From: Sulfurivirga sp964427185
GTDB taxonomy: Bacteria; Pseudomonadota; Gammaproteobacteria; Thiomicrospirales; Thiomicrospiraceae
Reading direction: 5' to 3'
Length of the DNA: 64,000 nt
NCBI GenBank assembly: GCA_964427185.1
Contig: CAYRSN010000001.1
Span: 1 to 64,000 of the forward strand
Shown: positions 1-8,377 of the stretch, in pieces
Position numbering within the stretch: the first letter of the stretch is position 1
Layout: the number at the start of each line of letters is the position of its first letter
Notes under the pieces: model-generated
Database searches by the model: none
The model's input: only the letters and a program-made list of their open reading frames with translations
What the model was told of the DNA's origin: nothing
Translations under genes and position numbers: made by a program

Positions 1-17
1 GCCATACCAAATACATA

Positions 18-48
18 CCCCCTGCCTCGAAAGAGACAGGGGGTTTTT
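18..48 (+). terminator. Intrinsic terminator of an upstream plus-strand gene
   Basis: A stem CCCCCTG (18-24) pairs with CAGGGGG (37-43), with an inner CTC/GAG extension and a GAAA loop, followed by five T (44-48). The T run lies only on the plus-strand side, so it ends a plus-strand gene lying before the window. It is convergent with gshB. Confidence 0.85.
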
Positions 49-87
49 GCGTTGGGGGGGAAAGAAAAGTAAAAGACAGAGTAGCTA

Positions 88-1038
88 TTACTGTGTATTG
101 CTGATTTTCTGTGTGATGAAATGAATTAAGTCGCCGGCAATATCCAGATCAAACTGATGATCCAGTTCTCGAATACATGTGGGGCTGGTTACATTGATTT
201 CTGTAATATAGTCACCGATGACATCTAGTCCGACAAAGAACAACCCTTTTTCTCTTAATAGCGAGCCGACTTGTTGGGCAAGCCATTTTTCTCTTTCTGT
301 TAAGGGCATGCCAACGCCTGTACCGCCTGCTGCCAAGTTGCCACGCGTTTCGCCTGCTTGCGGGATGCGTGCAAGCGCATAGGGAACGGGGTTGCCATTG
401 ATCATGAGAATGCGTTTATCTCCATGACGAATTTCTGGAAGGTAGCGTTGAGCCATAATGGGCATATGGCCTTTCTGGGTTAAGGTTTCGATAATTACAT
501 TGGTATTAGGATCGCCTGCTCTGATACGAAAAATACCGGCGCCTCCCATGGCATGCAGAGGCTTGAGTATGGTGTCTTGATGTTGATTGATAAAATCTTT
601 CAACAGCTCAGCCTGTGCACTGACACGTGTTGGCGGCATGCATTGTGGAAACCAGGCGGTAAAAAGTTTTTCATTACAGTCACGCACGGCCTGTGTATTG
701 TTAACGACTAAAGCCCCTTCTTTTTCTGCTAAAGAGAGTAGGTGTGTTGTGGTGAGGTAATGCTGATCGAAAGGGGGATCTTGGCGCATGAATATAGCAT
801 GGAAGTTCTGCAAGGGATGATGCTGCCACTTTCCTAATTCAGCATAGTGTGTGCGTTGATCTTTTACCTGAATATTCGCAGTATGCGCCATGGGGGTGGC
901 TTGATCTAGCCATAGGTTGCTCGGTGTTGCATAAAATATTTTATGCCCTTGTTTTTGGGCGGCCAACATCATGGCAAATGTAGAGTCTTTCCAAGGTTTG
1001 ATGGATTCGATAGGATCCATCACAAATAACAGTTTCAT
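88..1038 (-). CDS. gshB: Glutathione synthetase
   Basis: 316 aa, the same length as E. coli GshB. It ligates glycine to gamma-glutamylcysteine with ATP in the cytoplasm, the second step of glutathione synthesis. The ATP-grasp fold is clear: N-terminal LLFVMDPIESI, then FMRQDPPFD, then LKPLHAMGGAGIFR (nucleotide loop), GETRGNLAAGG and, near the C-terminus, FVGLDVIG and EINVTSPTC. An upstream in-frame Met would add 16 residues, but the start at 1038 matches the family and gives an ATGA overlap with the gshA stop, so the two are translationally coupled. It is the last gene of the metK-metF-rsmE-gshA-gshB run. Confidence 0.96.
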   Translation of the reverse strand: MKLLFVMDPIESIKPWKDSTFAMMLAAQKQGHKIFYATPSNLWLDQATPMAHTANIQVKDQRTHYAELGKWQHHPLQNFHAIFMRQDPPFDQHYLTTTHLLSLAEKEGALVVNNTQAVRDCNEKLFTAWFPQCMPPTRVSAQAELLKDFINQHQDTILKPLHAMGGAGIFRIRAGDPNTNVIIETLTQKGHMPIMAQRYLPEIRHGDKRILMINGNPVPYALARIPQAGETRGNLAAGGTGVGMPLTEREKWLAQQVGSLLREKGLFFVGLDVIGDYITEINVTSPTCIRELDHQFDLDIAGDLIHFITQKISNTQ

Positions 1039-2354
1039 AGCGCTGCTTCCTGATTTTGAGTCTGGCATGCAGGTTGAGTTTCGCAAATTTCACGCGCTGC
1101 TGCCAGAAGCGCCAGGCGAGCGACGACACCATATGCATAAAAACGATTGGGTGGTGCATCGAGTGCGGCTTGTTGGTTGGGAAGTGTACAGGCTTCGGCA
1201 AAAGAAAGCGGCTTGAAGTGCATGCCAGGGCTGTTGAGGTTGTCTGTTGCGCTTTTGCCCGTATGGATACGGTAAAAACCGCCAACGACACGCTGTCCTA
1301 TCATGTAAACAACGGGTTCTGCGATAGCCCCTTCATAGGTTTCGAAAGTATAAACACCTTCTTGTACCATCATGTGTTCGGCAACTAAACCTTCTTTGCC
1401 AGAACTCATTTTATTACGCTGTTTTTTATTCAGATTAAGGATTTCATCAGGATGTTGCACGCTCATAATAGCCATGCCATAGGTGCCACGGTCTGATTTT
1501 ACAACTGCGAAAGGTTTTTCATGGATGCCGTGGATATCATATTGTCTAGCAGTTTCCTCAATGACTTGATTGACTGCACCTGCGAGGCACTCCAGACCTT
1601 GCCGCTGTTTGAAATTAACAGGGCCGCACTGAATAGAGAGAGGAGTGATAATCCAAGGGTCAATTTCGATCAGTTCGGCAAACTCTTGTGTGACACGAGT
1701 ATAGTGCTCGAAGTGGTGTGTTTTGTAACGGTTGACCCAACCCATATCCAGAGGGGGTAAAAGCACCTGTTCGATATTTTCCAGTATTTCGGGTCGGCCG
1801 CTGGAAAGGTCATTGTTTAACAGCACGGCACAAGGGAAAAAGGTGTCCACACCCACGCGGTTGTCGCGGCGTATTAAAGGTTCGAGCGTTAAGGTTTGCC
1901 CGGAGGGAAGAGCAATTTTTGTCGGAGTGCTTAGATCGGGCAGAAGAGACCCTATTCGGGTTTCATAGCCTGCGGCACAAAGAATATTTTGCAGTGCCTT
2001 TAGATTTTCTAAATAAAACGTGTTGCGCGTATGGTTTTCCGGAATGAGTAAAACACCGTCTGTGGTGGGGCAGGCTTGACTGACAGCAGCTTGAGCTGCT
2101 TGCACAGCGAGGGGCATTAGTTCGGGGGCGAGATTATTAAATCCGGCAGGGAAGAGGTTGGTATCAACCGGTGCAAGTTTATAACCAGCGTTACGCAGAT
2201 CCACAGAGGCATAAAAAGGTGCAGGTGTATGCCGAAACTGTTGACGCAACCAGGCCTCTATTTTTGCCTGGTGATTAAGTAGATGATATTCAAGGTCTAA
2301 TAGTGGACCGGTCAGGGAGGTTTGTAAATGGGGAACGGTATGAGTAGATGGCAT
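1035..2354 (-). CDS. gshA: Glutamate-cysteine ligase, Acidithiobacillus-type family
   Basis: 439 aa. It catalyses the first and committed step of glutathione synthesis, joining glutamate and cysteine with ATP. It is not the E. coli GshA type. The sequence matches what I know of the separate family first annotated in Acidithiobacillus ferrooxidans (PF08886 / TIGR02049), with blocks such as KSDRGTYGMAIMSV, NKMSSGKEGL and GGFYRIHTGKSATDNLNSPG. The neighbour makes the call firm: its stop overlaps the gshB start by 4 nt. It lies 33 bp downstream of rsmE on the same strand. Family assignment is from recalled motifs, not a search. Confidence 0.88.
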   Translation of the reverse strand: MPSTHTVPHLQTSLTGPLLDLEYHLLNHQAKIEAWLRQQFRHTPAPFYASVDLRNAGYKLAPVDTNLFPAGFNNLAPELMPLAVQAAQAAVSQACPTTDGVLLIPENHTRNTFYLENLKALQNILCAAGYETRIGSLLPDLSTPTKIALPSGQTLTLEPLIRRDNRVGVDTFFPCAVLLNNDLSSGRPEILENIEQVLLPPLDMGWVNRYKTHHFEHYTRVTQEFAELIEIDPWIITPLSIQCGPVNFKQRQGLECLAGAVNQVIEETARQYDIHGIHEKPFAVVKSDRGTYGMAIMSVQHPDEILNLNKKQRNKMSSGKEGLVAEHMMVQEGVYTFETYEGAIAEPVVYMIGQRVVGGFYRIHTGKSATDNLNSPGMHFKPLSFAEACTLPNQQAALDAPPNRFYAYGVVARLALLAAAREICETQPACQTQNQEAAL

Positions 2355-2387
2355 AGTGTTCTCAAGGGTTAACGTAGGGTTATTTTA

Positions 2388-3110
2388 TCACCAGTCACCC
2401 CAGCGAGCTTGGGCAGCGGCCAATAAGGCACAGCCGGCGGTCTCCGTGCGTAGGATACGTGGGCCAAGCCGTACGGCTGTCAGCCCTGCCTGCTGGGCAT
2501 GAATGATTTCTTCTTTTGTCAGACCCCCTTCGGGGCCTACCAGTATGTGCATGGGATGAGGCGCCTGATCGAGTTTGGAAAATGGTTGTTCAGCAGTAGG
2601 TGCCAGTACAATACCAGGACGGAAGCTCTGCAGCCACTCGTTTAGTGGGGCAGGGGGCAGCACTTTGGGAACCACATTACGGCCACTCTGCTCGCAGGCG
2701 GAGATGACCAGTTTTTGCCAGTGAGCACGTTTTTTCTCAAGCTTATCGCCTTTAAGTTTGACTTCTACTCGCTCAGTAAACAGGGGCTGGAGGGTGTGCA
2801 CACCCAGTTCAGTGGCCTTCTGCAAAGTCCAGTCCATGCGCTCGCCACGGCTGATGCCCTGAGCCAGTATGGTTTTGAGCGGAGATTCATTATCGGCTGG
2901 GGGCAGCAAGGTCTCTACCCGCAGCAGGCCGTGTTTTTTGCTGGCTTCTGCCAAGGTGGCATGAGCGGCTTGTCCTTTACCGTCAAAGATTTCCACTGAG
3001 TCCCCCATACTCAGCCTTAGTACTCGCAGTAAGTAGTGTGCGGCATCTCCTGTCAGCGGGAGTGTAGCGCCTGCTTGATAGGCAGCGGGCAGATAGAGAC
3101 GGGTGCTCAT
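2388..3110 (-). CDS. rsmE: 16S rRNA m3U1498 methyltransferase
   Basis: 240 aa, usual RsmE length. It methylates N3 of U1498 of 16S rRNA in the 30S subunit using SAM; a SPOUT-class enzyme with a C-terminal trefoil knot. Visible features are the N-terminal PUA-like part (STRLYLPAAY, HYLLRVLRLSMGD), then ERMDWTLQKATELGV, and the knot motifs LVGPEGGLTKEEI and RLGPRILRTETAG. An open frame extends 72 codons further upstream but lies inside metF; the start at 3110 overlaps the metF stop as ATGA and agrees with the family. rsmE beside gsh genes is a known gammaproteobacterial arrangement. Confidence 0.95.
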   Translation of the reverse strand: MSTRLYLPAAYQAGATLPLTGDAAHYLLRVLRLSMGDSVEIFDGKGQAAHATLAEASKKHGLLRVETLLPPADNESPLKTILAQGISRGERMDWTLQKATELGVHTLQPLFTERVEVKLKGDKLEKKRAHWQKLVISACEQSGRNVVPKVLPPAPLNEWLQSFRPGIVLAPTAEQPFSKLDQAPHPMHILVGPEGGLTKEEIIHAQQAGLTAVRLGPRILRTETAGCALLAAAQARWGDW

Positions 3111-3973
3111 GCGGGGCGGTGGATGGTCAGGTTCTGCGCAATGTTCAGGGTGGGTTCCACCTGGTTCATGGTGTAGAAGTGCAGCCCGGGAGCACCTGCG
3201 TCCAGCAACCGCTGGCAAAGGGTGGTGACAAATTCCCGTCCAAAGGAGATCAGCCCTTCTCGGTCGCCGCGGTCGCCGAAACTTTCCAGGCGACAGCGCA
3301 GCCAGCGAGGCACTTCCGCACCGCACATGCTGGAGAAACGGATCAGCTGCTCATAGTTGGTGATGGGCATGATTCCGGGCACAATGGGCAGGTCGATGCC
3401 CGCCTGTTCGCAGTTTTCCACAAAGTATAGGTAGCTGTCCACATTGTAGAAATACTGGGTAATGGCCGCATCAGCACCTTGTTCCACCTTGTATTTGAAC
3501 CACTTAATGCCTTCCTCGCAGTTTTTTGCCTGTGGGTGGGTCTCCGGATAGGCCGCTACTTCCAGAGTGAAGCGCTCCCCCGTTTCCTCACGGATAAAAC
3601 GCACCAGATCCGAGGCATATTTAAACCCCCCCGGATCCAGCATGCCGGAGGGCAGGTCGCCTCGCAGGGCGACAATGCGGGAGACGCCCAGCTGGTCATA
3701 GGTGTGCAGCAGTTCCAGTACACTTTCCCGCGTCTGACCGATACAGGTCAGATGCGGAGCGGCATCAAATGGCGTCTGGGTCTGGATGTATTCCACCGTC
3801 TCTACGGTGCGTGCCTGGGTGGTGCCGCCGGCGCCATAGGTGATGGAAATGTACTGGGGGTTGAGTTGCCCCAGCTCATGGATGGTGTTTTTCAGCTTGT
3901 CAAATCCCGCATCTGTACGAGGCGGGAAAAACTCCAGGCTGATAGGCTGCGGGTATTTCTGTTGTGATTGCAT
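3107..3973 (-). CDS. metF: Methylenetetrahydrofolate reductase
   Basis: 288 aa. This FAD-dependent (beta/alpha)8 enzyme reduces 5,10-methylene-THF to 5-methyl-THF, the methyl donor for methionine synthesis. Family hallmarks are present: ISLEFFPPRTDAGFDKL at the start with its conserved Glu, SITYGAGGTTQ, HLTCIG, VALRGDLP, and QYFYNVDSYLYF. It starts 12 bp after metK ends and its stop overlaps the rsmE start by 4 nt. The pairing with metK puts methyl-group supply and SAM synthesis under one transcript; ahcY, often between the two in related genomes, is absent here. Confidence 0.96.
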   Translation of the reverse strand: MQSQQKYPQPISLEFFPPRTDAGFDKLKNTIHELGQLNPQYISITYGAGGTTQARTVETVEYIQTQTPFDAAPHLTCIGQTRESVLELLHTYDQLGVSRIVALRGDLPSGMLDPGGFKYASDLVRFIREETGERFTLEVAAYPETHPQAKNCEEGIKWFKYKVEQGADAAITQYFYNVDSYLYFVENCEQAGIDLPIVPGIMPITNYEQLIRFSSMCGAEVPRWLRCRLESFGDRGDREGLISFGREFVTTLCQRLLDAGAPGLHFYTMNQVEPTLNIAQNLTIHRPA

Positions 3974-3985
3974 CTGATAATCCTC

Positions 3986-5143
3986 TTACAGTCCCGCTGC
4001 ATCCCGCAGCAGTTCGGCTTTATCGGTGGCCTCCCAGCTGAATTCGGGTTGTTCACGGCCAAAATGTCCGTAGGCGGCGGTTTTGCGGTAGATGGGGCGT
4101 TTCAGATCCAGCATGGTGATAAGGCCTTTGGGGCGCAGGTCGAAGTGCTCCTGTACCAGCTGCTCAATGGTCTCCAGCGCCACTTTTTCAGTGCCAAAAC
4201 AATCCACGCGGATGGAGGTGGGCTCTGCCACACCAATAGCGTAGGAAACTTGGATTTCGCACTTGTCGGCCAGCCCTGCTGCTACGATGTTTTTGGCCGC
4301 ATAGCGGGCGGCATAGGCGGCGGAGCGATCCACCTTGGATGGATCTTTGCCGGAGAAGGCGCCACCACCGTGACGCGCCATGCCGCCATAGGTGTCCACG
4401 ATGATTTTACGTCCCGTTAGCCCGGCATCTCCCACGGGGCCGCCTATGACAAAGCGTCCGGTGGGGTTGATGTGGAACTTGGTGCCCTTACGCAACCACT
4501 CGGCCGGGATGACCGGCTTGATAATCTCCTCCATGACTGCTTCCCGCAGTACCTCATTGGAGATGTCGGGATCGTGCTGAGTGGAAACCACTATGGCATC
4601 CACTGCTACGGGCTGGCCATCACGGTAGCGCAGGGTTACCTGACTTTTGGCGTCCGGTCGCAGCCAGGGGAGGTGCTTGGCTTTGCGTAGAAAAGCCTGT
4701 CGCTCCATCAGGCGGTGGGCGTAGTAGATGGGTGCTGGCATGAGCTGTTCGGTTTCATTGGTAGCGTAACCGAACATCAGCCCTTGGTCGCCGGCACCCA
4801 TTTCATGGTCTTCGGACTCATCAACACCCATGGCGATGTCAGGAGACTGTTTTCCGATGGCGGAGAGTACGGCGCAGGTGTCACCGTCAAAGCCGTAGTC
4901 CGCCTTGTCATAGCCGATATCCTTGACTACCTGGCGCACCAGTTCTTCCAGATCCACCCAGGCTTCGGTGGTGATTTCTCCACCTACCAGTACCATGCCA
5001 GTTTTGACAAAGGTTTCACAGGCCACGCGTGCATGGGGATCCTGTTTGAGAATTTCATCCAGAACGGCATCGGAGATTTGATCGGCAATTTTGTCCGGAT
5101 GGCCTTCGGAAACAGATTCTGAAGTAAAGATCGTTTCGCTCAT
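3986..5143 (-). CDS. metK: S-adenosylmethionine synthetase
   Basis: 385 aa, close to E. coli MetK (384). It makes SAM from methionine and ATP as a cytoplasmic tetramer. Both family signatures are intact: GAGDQGLMFGYA and the P-loop-like GGGAFSGKDPSKVDRSAAY, with the N-terminal TSESVSEGHPDKIADQISDA. An upstream in-frame Met (5215) would add 24 residues without family support; the ATG at 5143 is preceded by GGAAG at a good distance. It is the first gene of the minus-strand run, with a strongly folded leader (see 5168-5213). Confidence 0.98.
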   Translation of the reverse strand: MSETIFTSESVSEGHPDKIADQISDAVLDEILKQDPHARVACETFVKTGMVLVGGEITTEAWVDLEELVRQVVKDIGYDKADYGFDGDTCAVLSAIGKQSPDIAMGVDESEDHEMGAGDQGLMFGYATNETEQLMPAPIYYAHRLMERQAFLRKAKHLPWLRPDAKSQVTLRYRDGQPVAVDAIVVSTQHDPDISNEVLREAVMEEIIKPVIPAEWLRKGTKFHINPTGRFVIGGPVGDAGLTGRKIIVDTYGGMARHGGGAFSGKDPSKVDRSAAYAARYAAKNIVAAGLADKCEIQVSYAIGVAEPTSIRVDCFGTEKVALETIEQLVQEHFDLRPKGLITMLDLKRPIYRKTAAYGHFGREQPEFSWEATDKAELLRDAAGL

Positions 5144-5167
5144 TTTTCTTCCTTTTTGAAAAATTGA

Positions 5168-5213
5168 GCGGCTGGGGCGGGAAGAAGAGAAGGCTTCTTC
5201 TCGCTTTAGCCGC
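5168..5213 (-). promoter_or_regulatory. Nested hairpin in the metK leader
   Basis: In the metK transcript an outer stem GCGGCT/AGCCGC (5208-5213 with 5168-5173) encloses an inner 7-bp stem GAAGAAG/CTTCTTC (5181-5187 with 5194-5200). The outer stem is followed within three bases by a short U run, then by the metK ribosome-binding site about 25 nt before the ATG. It could be an attenuator or a translation control element. It does not resemble the SAM-II or SAH riboswitches as I know them. Structure is seen by eye only. Confidence 0.45.
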
Positions 5214-5366
5214 ATTTATTACGCGCCCGCAAGCTGAGACTCAAATCGGCGCAGTTTTTTAATTATAACGTATTACTCATATTTGCGCTGGTATGAAAAG
5301 TGTTTTATTTTGCTGTCATATTGGTTTGATAAAGTGCTAACCTGTCAAAAAATAGAGGGGTTGGCG
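5214..5366. other. Divergent intergenic region metK / EAL-GGDEF gene
   Basis: With the metK leader this forms about 220 bp without a gene and must hold the promoters of two divergent units. AT-rich stretches around 5260-5275 and 5325-5335 are the likely places. I cannot assign -35/-10 pairs with confidence. Confidence 0.4.
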
Positions 5367-7166
5367 GTGATAATTTGTGAGCAGGAAGCGTTTCAGCAGC
5401 TGTTAAGTGCAGTTCGCGAAAAGATTGATTTGGGCAATCCTTTGGGAACGGAGCTGTATCGTGTATTTGAACAGCAAAGCCTGACGACGTTGTTTCAACC
5501 AATTGTGAGTCTGCAGAGCAAAGCAGTCATGGGATGGGAGGCGTTGACGAGAGGGCCTTTGCATAGCCCGCTGCATCGGCCATTGGATCTGTTTTATGTG
5601 GCCGAGCAGATGGGTTGTTTGTTGGAGCTGGATATGTTAACTCGTATGCTGGCCATCGAGCGTTTTGCGAATTATCAACGTCATGAAAAACTGTTCATCA
5701 ATGTTCTGATCAGTAGCCTTTCTGCTTCCAAGCATTCGCCGGGTATCACGCAGCACTGTATGGCCAAAACAGGTTTGCGCAGTGAACAGGTGGTGATTGA
5801 GCTCAGTGAGCTTCATCCTACGGATGATTTGCCAGTTTTGGTTGAGGCTATCAACCATTATCAAAAACAAGGATTTGTTGTTGCGTTAGATGATGTGGGG
5901 GCGGGTTATAACGGTATGCGGCTGTGGTCAGAAATACGCCCGAATATTGTCAAAATTGATCGTTATTTTGTTGATAGTGTTCATCAAGCCAGAGAAAAAC
6001 GTCGTTTTTTAGAGACGATGGTGAATTTGGCACATGGGTTTAATGCCAAGGTGGTGGCAGAGGGCGTGGAACGTGAAGAAGAGTTGCGCGTTTTGGAGCA
6101 GCTGGGTGTGGATTATGTCCAGGGGTTTTTGTTGGGACGACCAGAGCCAACGCCCGGGATAAAACTGGCCTATAGTTGGCCGGAGGCTCGTTTACGAGAT
6201 ATTAGACAAGAAAATACCGCGGCTATACTGGCAAAACCTGCGTTAACTTTGAGGCCGGATGAAAAGGTAGGTGCCGTGGCAGAACGCATTCTGAAAATGC
6301 CGGAGCATGATTTTTTTCCAGTTGTGGATGAAGCTGGGAAGGTACATGGCATGGTCTGGCGGCGTGACTTAATGCAGCAGTTATTGCAGCGGTTTGGATA
6401 TGAGCTGAATTACCGCAAAAAGATTGAAGAGCTCATGGATAAGCATCCGATTGTTGTGGAGGGATCCGTTTCTCTGGAAAACCTGTCTCGCCGCTTGACA
6501 GATACCTTGACCAGTGGGCACCGTGAAGCGTTTATTCTTTTGAAAGAAGGACGTTATGAGGGAGTGGGCACTTTTATCGACCTGTTGCGAGTCATTACTG
6601 ACCTGAAAGTCAAAAGCGCGCAATATGCCAACCCTTTGTCCGGCCTGCCAGGTAACGTACCGATTCAGGCGGAGATTCAAGGGCTGTTGGATCGCAAAGT
6701 AGCGTTTTCCGTGCTTTATATCGACTTGGATCACTTCAAACCATTTAATGATTTTTACAGCTACGAGGATGGCGACAAGATCATTCGCTTTTTAAGTAGC
6801 CTGTTGCGTGAACAAGTACCACAGGACGCCTTTTTAGGGCATATTGGTGGAGACGATTTTATGGTGATTCTGCCGTGGCAGGATGAGCGGGTAGAATCTC
6901 TGGCGGCGCGTTTAGTAGAGCGCTTTAAAGCAGGTGTACAGGATTTTTACAGCAAAGAAGATCGGCAGGCGGGTGGTATTCAGGGGGTGGATCGACAAGG
7001 GCACTCAGTGTTTTTCCCCATGATGAGCATTTCAATTGGTATTTTAAAGGTTGCGCAAGGCGCTATTTCACATCAGCAGAGGCTTTCATCGCTGGTGACG
7101 AAAGCTAAAAAACAGGCGAAATCGCAAGGCGGCAATACTTGGGCGGTGATTGAGGCTAAAGCTTAG
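5367..7166 (+). CDS. EAL-CBS-GGDEF cyclic-di-GMP phosphodiesterase
   Basis: 599 aa from the GTG at 5367, chosen because AGAGGGG lies 6 nt upstream; an ATG at 5283 would add 28 residues with no visible SD. Domain order is EAL (about 40-265), a CBS pair (about 290-410), then GGDEF (about 423-595), the reverse of the usual GGDEF-EAL. The EAL site looks complete: WEALTRG (E58), FINV, IELSE, LDDVGAG (about 175), KID, EGVE (232) and QGFLLG. The GGDEF motif reads GGDDF (494) and lacks the RxxD inhibitory site at the usual spacing. I infer a c-di-GMP phosphodiesterase whose degenerate GGDEF and CBS parts sense nucleotides. No signal peptide or membrane helix is obvious, so it should be cytosolic. No specific gene name can be given. 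Confidence 0.88.
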   Translation: MIICEQEAFQQLLSAVREKIDLGNPLGTELYRVFEQQSLTTLFQPIVSLQSKAVMGWEALTRGPLHSPLHRPLDLFYVAEQMGCLLELDMLTRMLAIERFANYQRHEKLFINVLISSLSASKHSPGITQHCMAKTGLRSEQVVIELSELHPTDDLPVLVEAINHYQKQGFVVALDDVGAGYNGMRLWSEIRPNIVKIDRYFVDSVHQAREKRRFLETMVNLAHGFNAKVVAEGVEREEELRVLEQLGVDYVQGFLLGRPEPTPGIKLAYSWPEARLRDIRQENTAAILAKPALTLRPDEKVGAVAERILKMPEHDFFPVVDEAGKVHGMVWRRDLMQQLLQRFGYELNYRKKIEELMDKHPIVVEGSVSLENLSRRLTDTLTSGHREAFILLKEGRYEGVGTFIDLLRVITDLKVKSAQYANPLSGLPGNVPIQAEIQGLLDRKVAFSVLYIDLDHFKPFNDFYSYEDGDKIIRFLSSLLREQVPQDAFLGHIGGDDFMVILPWQDERVESLAARLVERFKAGVQDFYSKEDRQAGGIQGVDRQGHSVFFPMMSISIGILKVAQGAISHQQRLSSLVTKAKKQAKSQGGNTWAVIEAKA

Positions 7167-7189
7167 GTGATTCTCATCACGTTTTTTTT
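7167..7189 (+). terminator. Intrinsic terminator after the EAL-GGDEF gene
   Basis: GTGAT (7167-7171), a TCTC loop and ATCAC (7176-7180) are followed by G and an eight-T run. The stem is short (5 bp), so termination may be partial. It lies between convergent genes. Confidence 0.6.
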
Positions 7190-7201
7190 ACAGGCTATCT
7201 G

Positions 7202-8371
7202 TTAGGTTTTGGCTTCTCGCACCAGCAGTGCAGAAGCCAAAATGAGGCCTGCAGCGCACCAGAGGGTAAGGCTGATGCCGCCTTGCTGATAGAGCCAGCC
7301 TGAAAGCAGGGTGCCCATCAGGCGGCCGCCGGCATTGGCCATGTAGTAAAAGCCCACATCCTTGGAGACACCATCCTCCCGCGCCATGGCTACCACCAGA
7401 TAGGAGTGCACGGCGGAGTTCAGCGCGAACACCATGCCAAAAACCAGCAGTCCGCCTACCAGCCACCAGGCATTTTCTGTCCAGAGCGCAATGGCTGCGG
7501 TTACCAGCCCCAGTATCAGAGCCAGCTGAAAGGCAAGCTTGTGATCTGGGTGTGTGGTGATTTTTTGAGTGAGTCGAGGTGTGGCGGCTTGGATAAAACC
7601 ATACCCTATAATCCAGAATGCCATAAAAGCCCCCACCTCACTGAAAGACCAGCCCAATATACTTTCAAGGTATAGCGGCACAGCCACTACAAACCAAACA
7701 TCCCGCGCGGCGAATAGAAATAACCGTGCGGCCGCCAGCCAGTTGAGTGCCCGTTCAGTAGAAAAAAGACTTTTGAATTTGCTTTTTTGTTTGGCTTTGC
7801 CTAAATCACTTTGCAGCCAGAACAGGGAGGCTATCAGCACTAAAAAAAGCATGCCTGCCATTAAATAGAGTGCTGGACGAAAACCTATCCACTCCAGCAG
7901 TGCTGCCCCCAAAAAAAAGCCGACACCTTTTAGAGCATTTTTAGAGCCGGTCAGCACAGCTACCCACTTATAAAGCTGCCCGCTGACTTGGTCAGCCAGT
8001 AGCTTTACACTGGATTTGGCTGACATTTTGTTGAGGTCTTTTGCTACGCCGGAAAGTGCCTGTGCCAACATGACATAGAGCACGCCGAGATACTCGTCCG
8101 GTACGGTAAGCATAAGCAAGGCGATGACTTGCAGCCCTAGCCCCACGTTCATGGTGCGGTTGAGGCCGTAGTTAGCACCTAACCAGCCACCGACCAAGTT
8201 GGTGACCACGCCCATCAGTTCATAGAGTATGAACAGGGTTGCCACTTCCAGCGCTGAATAACCCAGCTGATAAAAATAGAACAGCACCAGCATGCGGATA
8301 GCGCCGTCCGTAAGCGTAAAAGCCCAATAGTTACAGGTAATGACCAGATATTGTTTCAGTGAGGTATTCAT
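7202..8371 (-). CDS. arsJ: ArsJ organoarsenical efflux transporter (MFS)
   Basis: 389 aa, a major facilitator protein with about 11-12 hydrophobic helices. The N-terminus (QYLVITCNYWAFTLTDGAIRM), the FYFYQLGYSALEVATLF and KDLNKMSAKSSVKLL blocks are those of ArsJ. ArsJ exports 1-arseno-3-phosphoglycerate, which then breaks down to arsenate outside the cell. It lies 6 bp after the glyceraldehyde-3-phosphate dehydrogenase gene that makes the substrate, in an arsR-gap-arsJ order, which is the known arsenate-resistance arrangement. The context makes this call strong. Confidence 0.93.
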   Translation of the reverse strand: MNTSLKQYLVITCNYWAFTLTDGAIRMLVLFYFYQLGYSALEVATLFILYELMGVVTNLVGGWLGANYGLNRTMNVGLGLQVIALLMLTVPDEYLGVLYVMLAQALSGVAKDLNKMSAKSSVKLLADQVSGQLYKWVAVLTGSKNALKGVGFFLGAALLEWIGFRPALYLMAGMLFLVLIASLFWLQSDLGKAKQKSKFKSLFSTERALNWLAAARLFLFAARDVWFVVAVPLYLESILGWSFSEVGAFMAFWIIGYGFIQAATPRLTQKITTHPDHKLAFQLALILGLVTAAIALWTENAWWLVGGLLVFGMVFALNSAVHSYLVVAMAREDGVSKDVGFYYMANAGGRLMGTLLSGWLYQQGGISLTLWCAAGLILASALLVREAKT

Positions 8372-8377
8372 GGTGAT

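Noticed and set aside
5168..5213. Known SAM or SAH riboswitch before metK
   Set aside because: Only a nested hairpin is visible; the conserved core sequences of the classes I know were not found.
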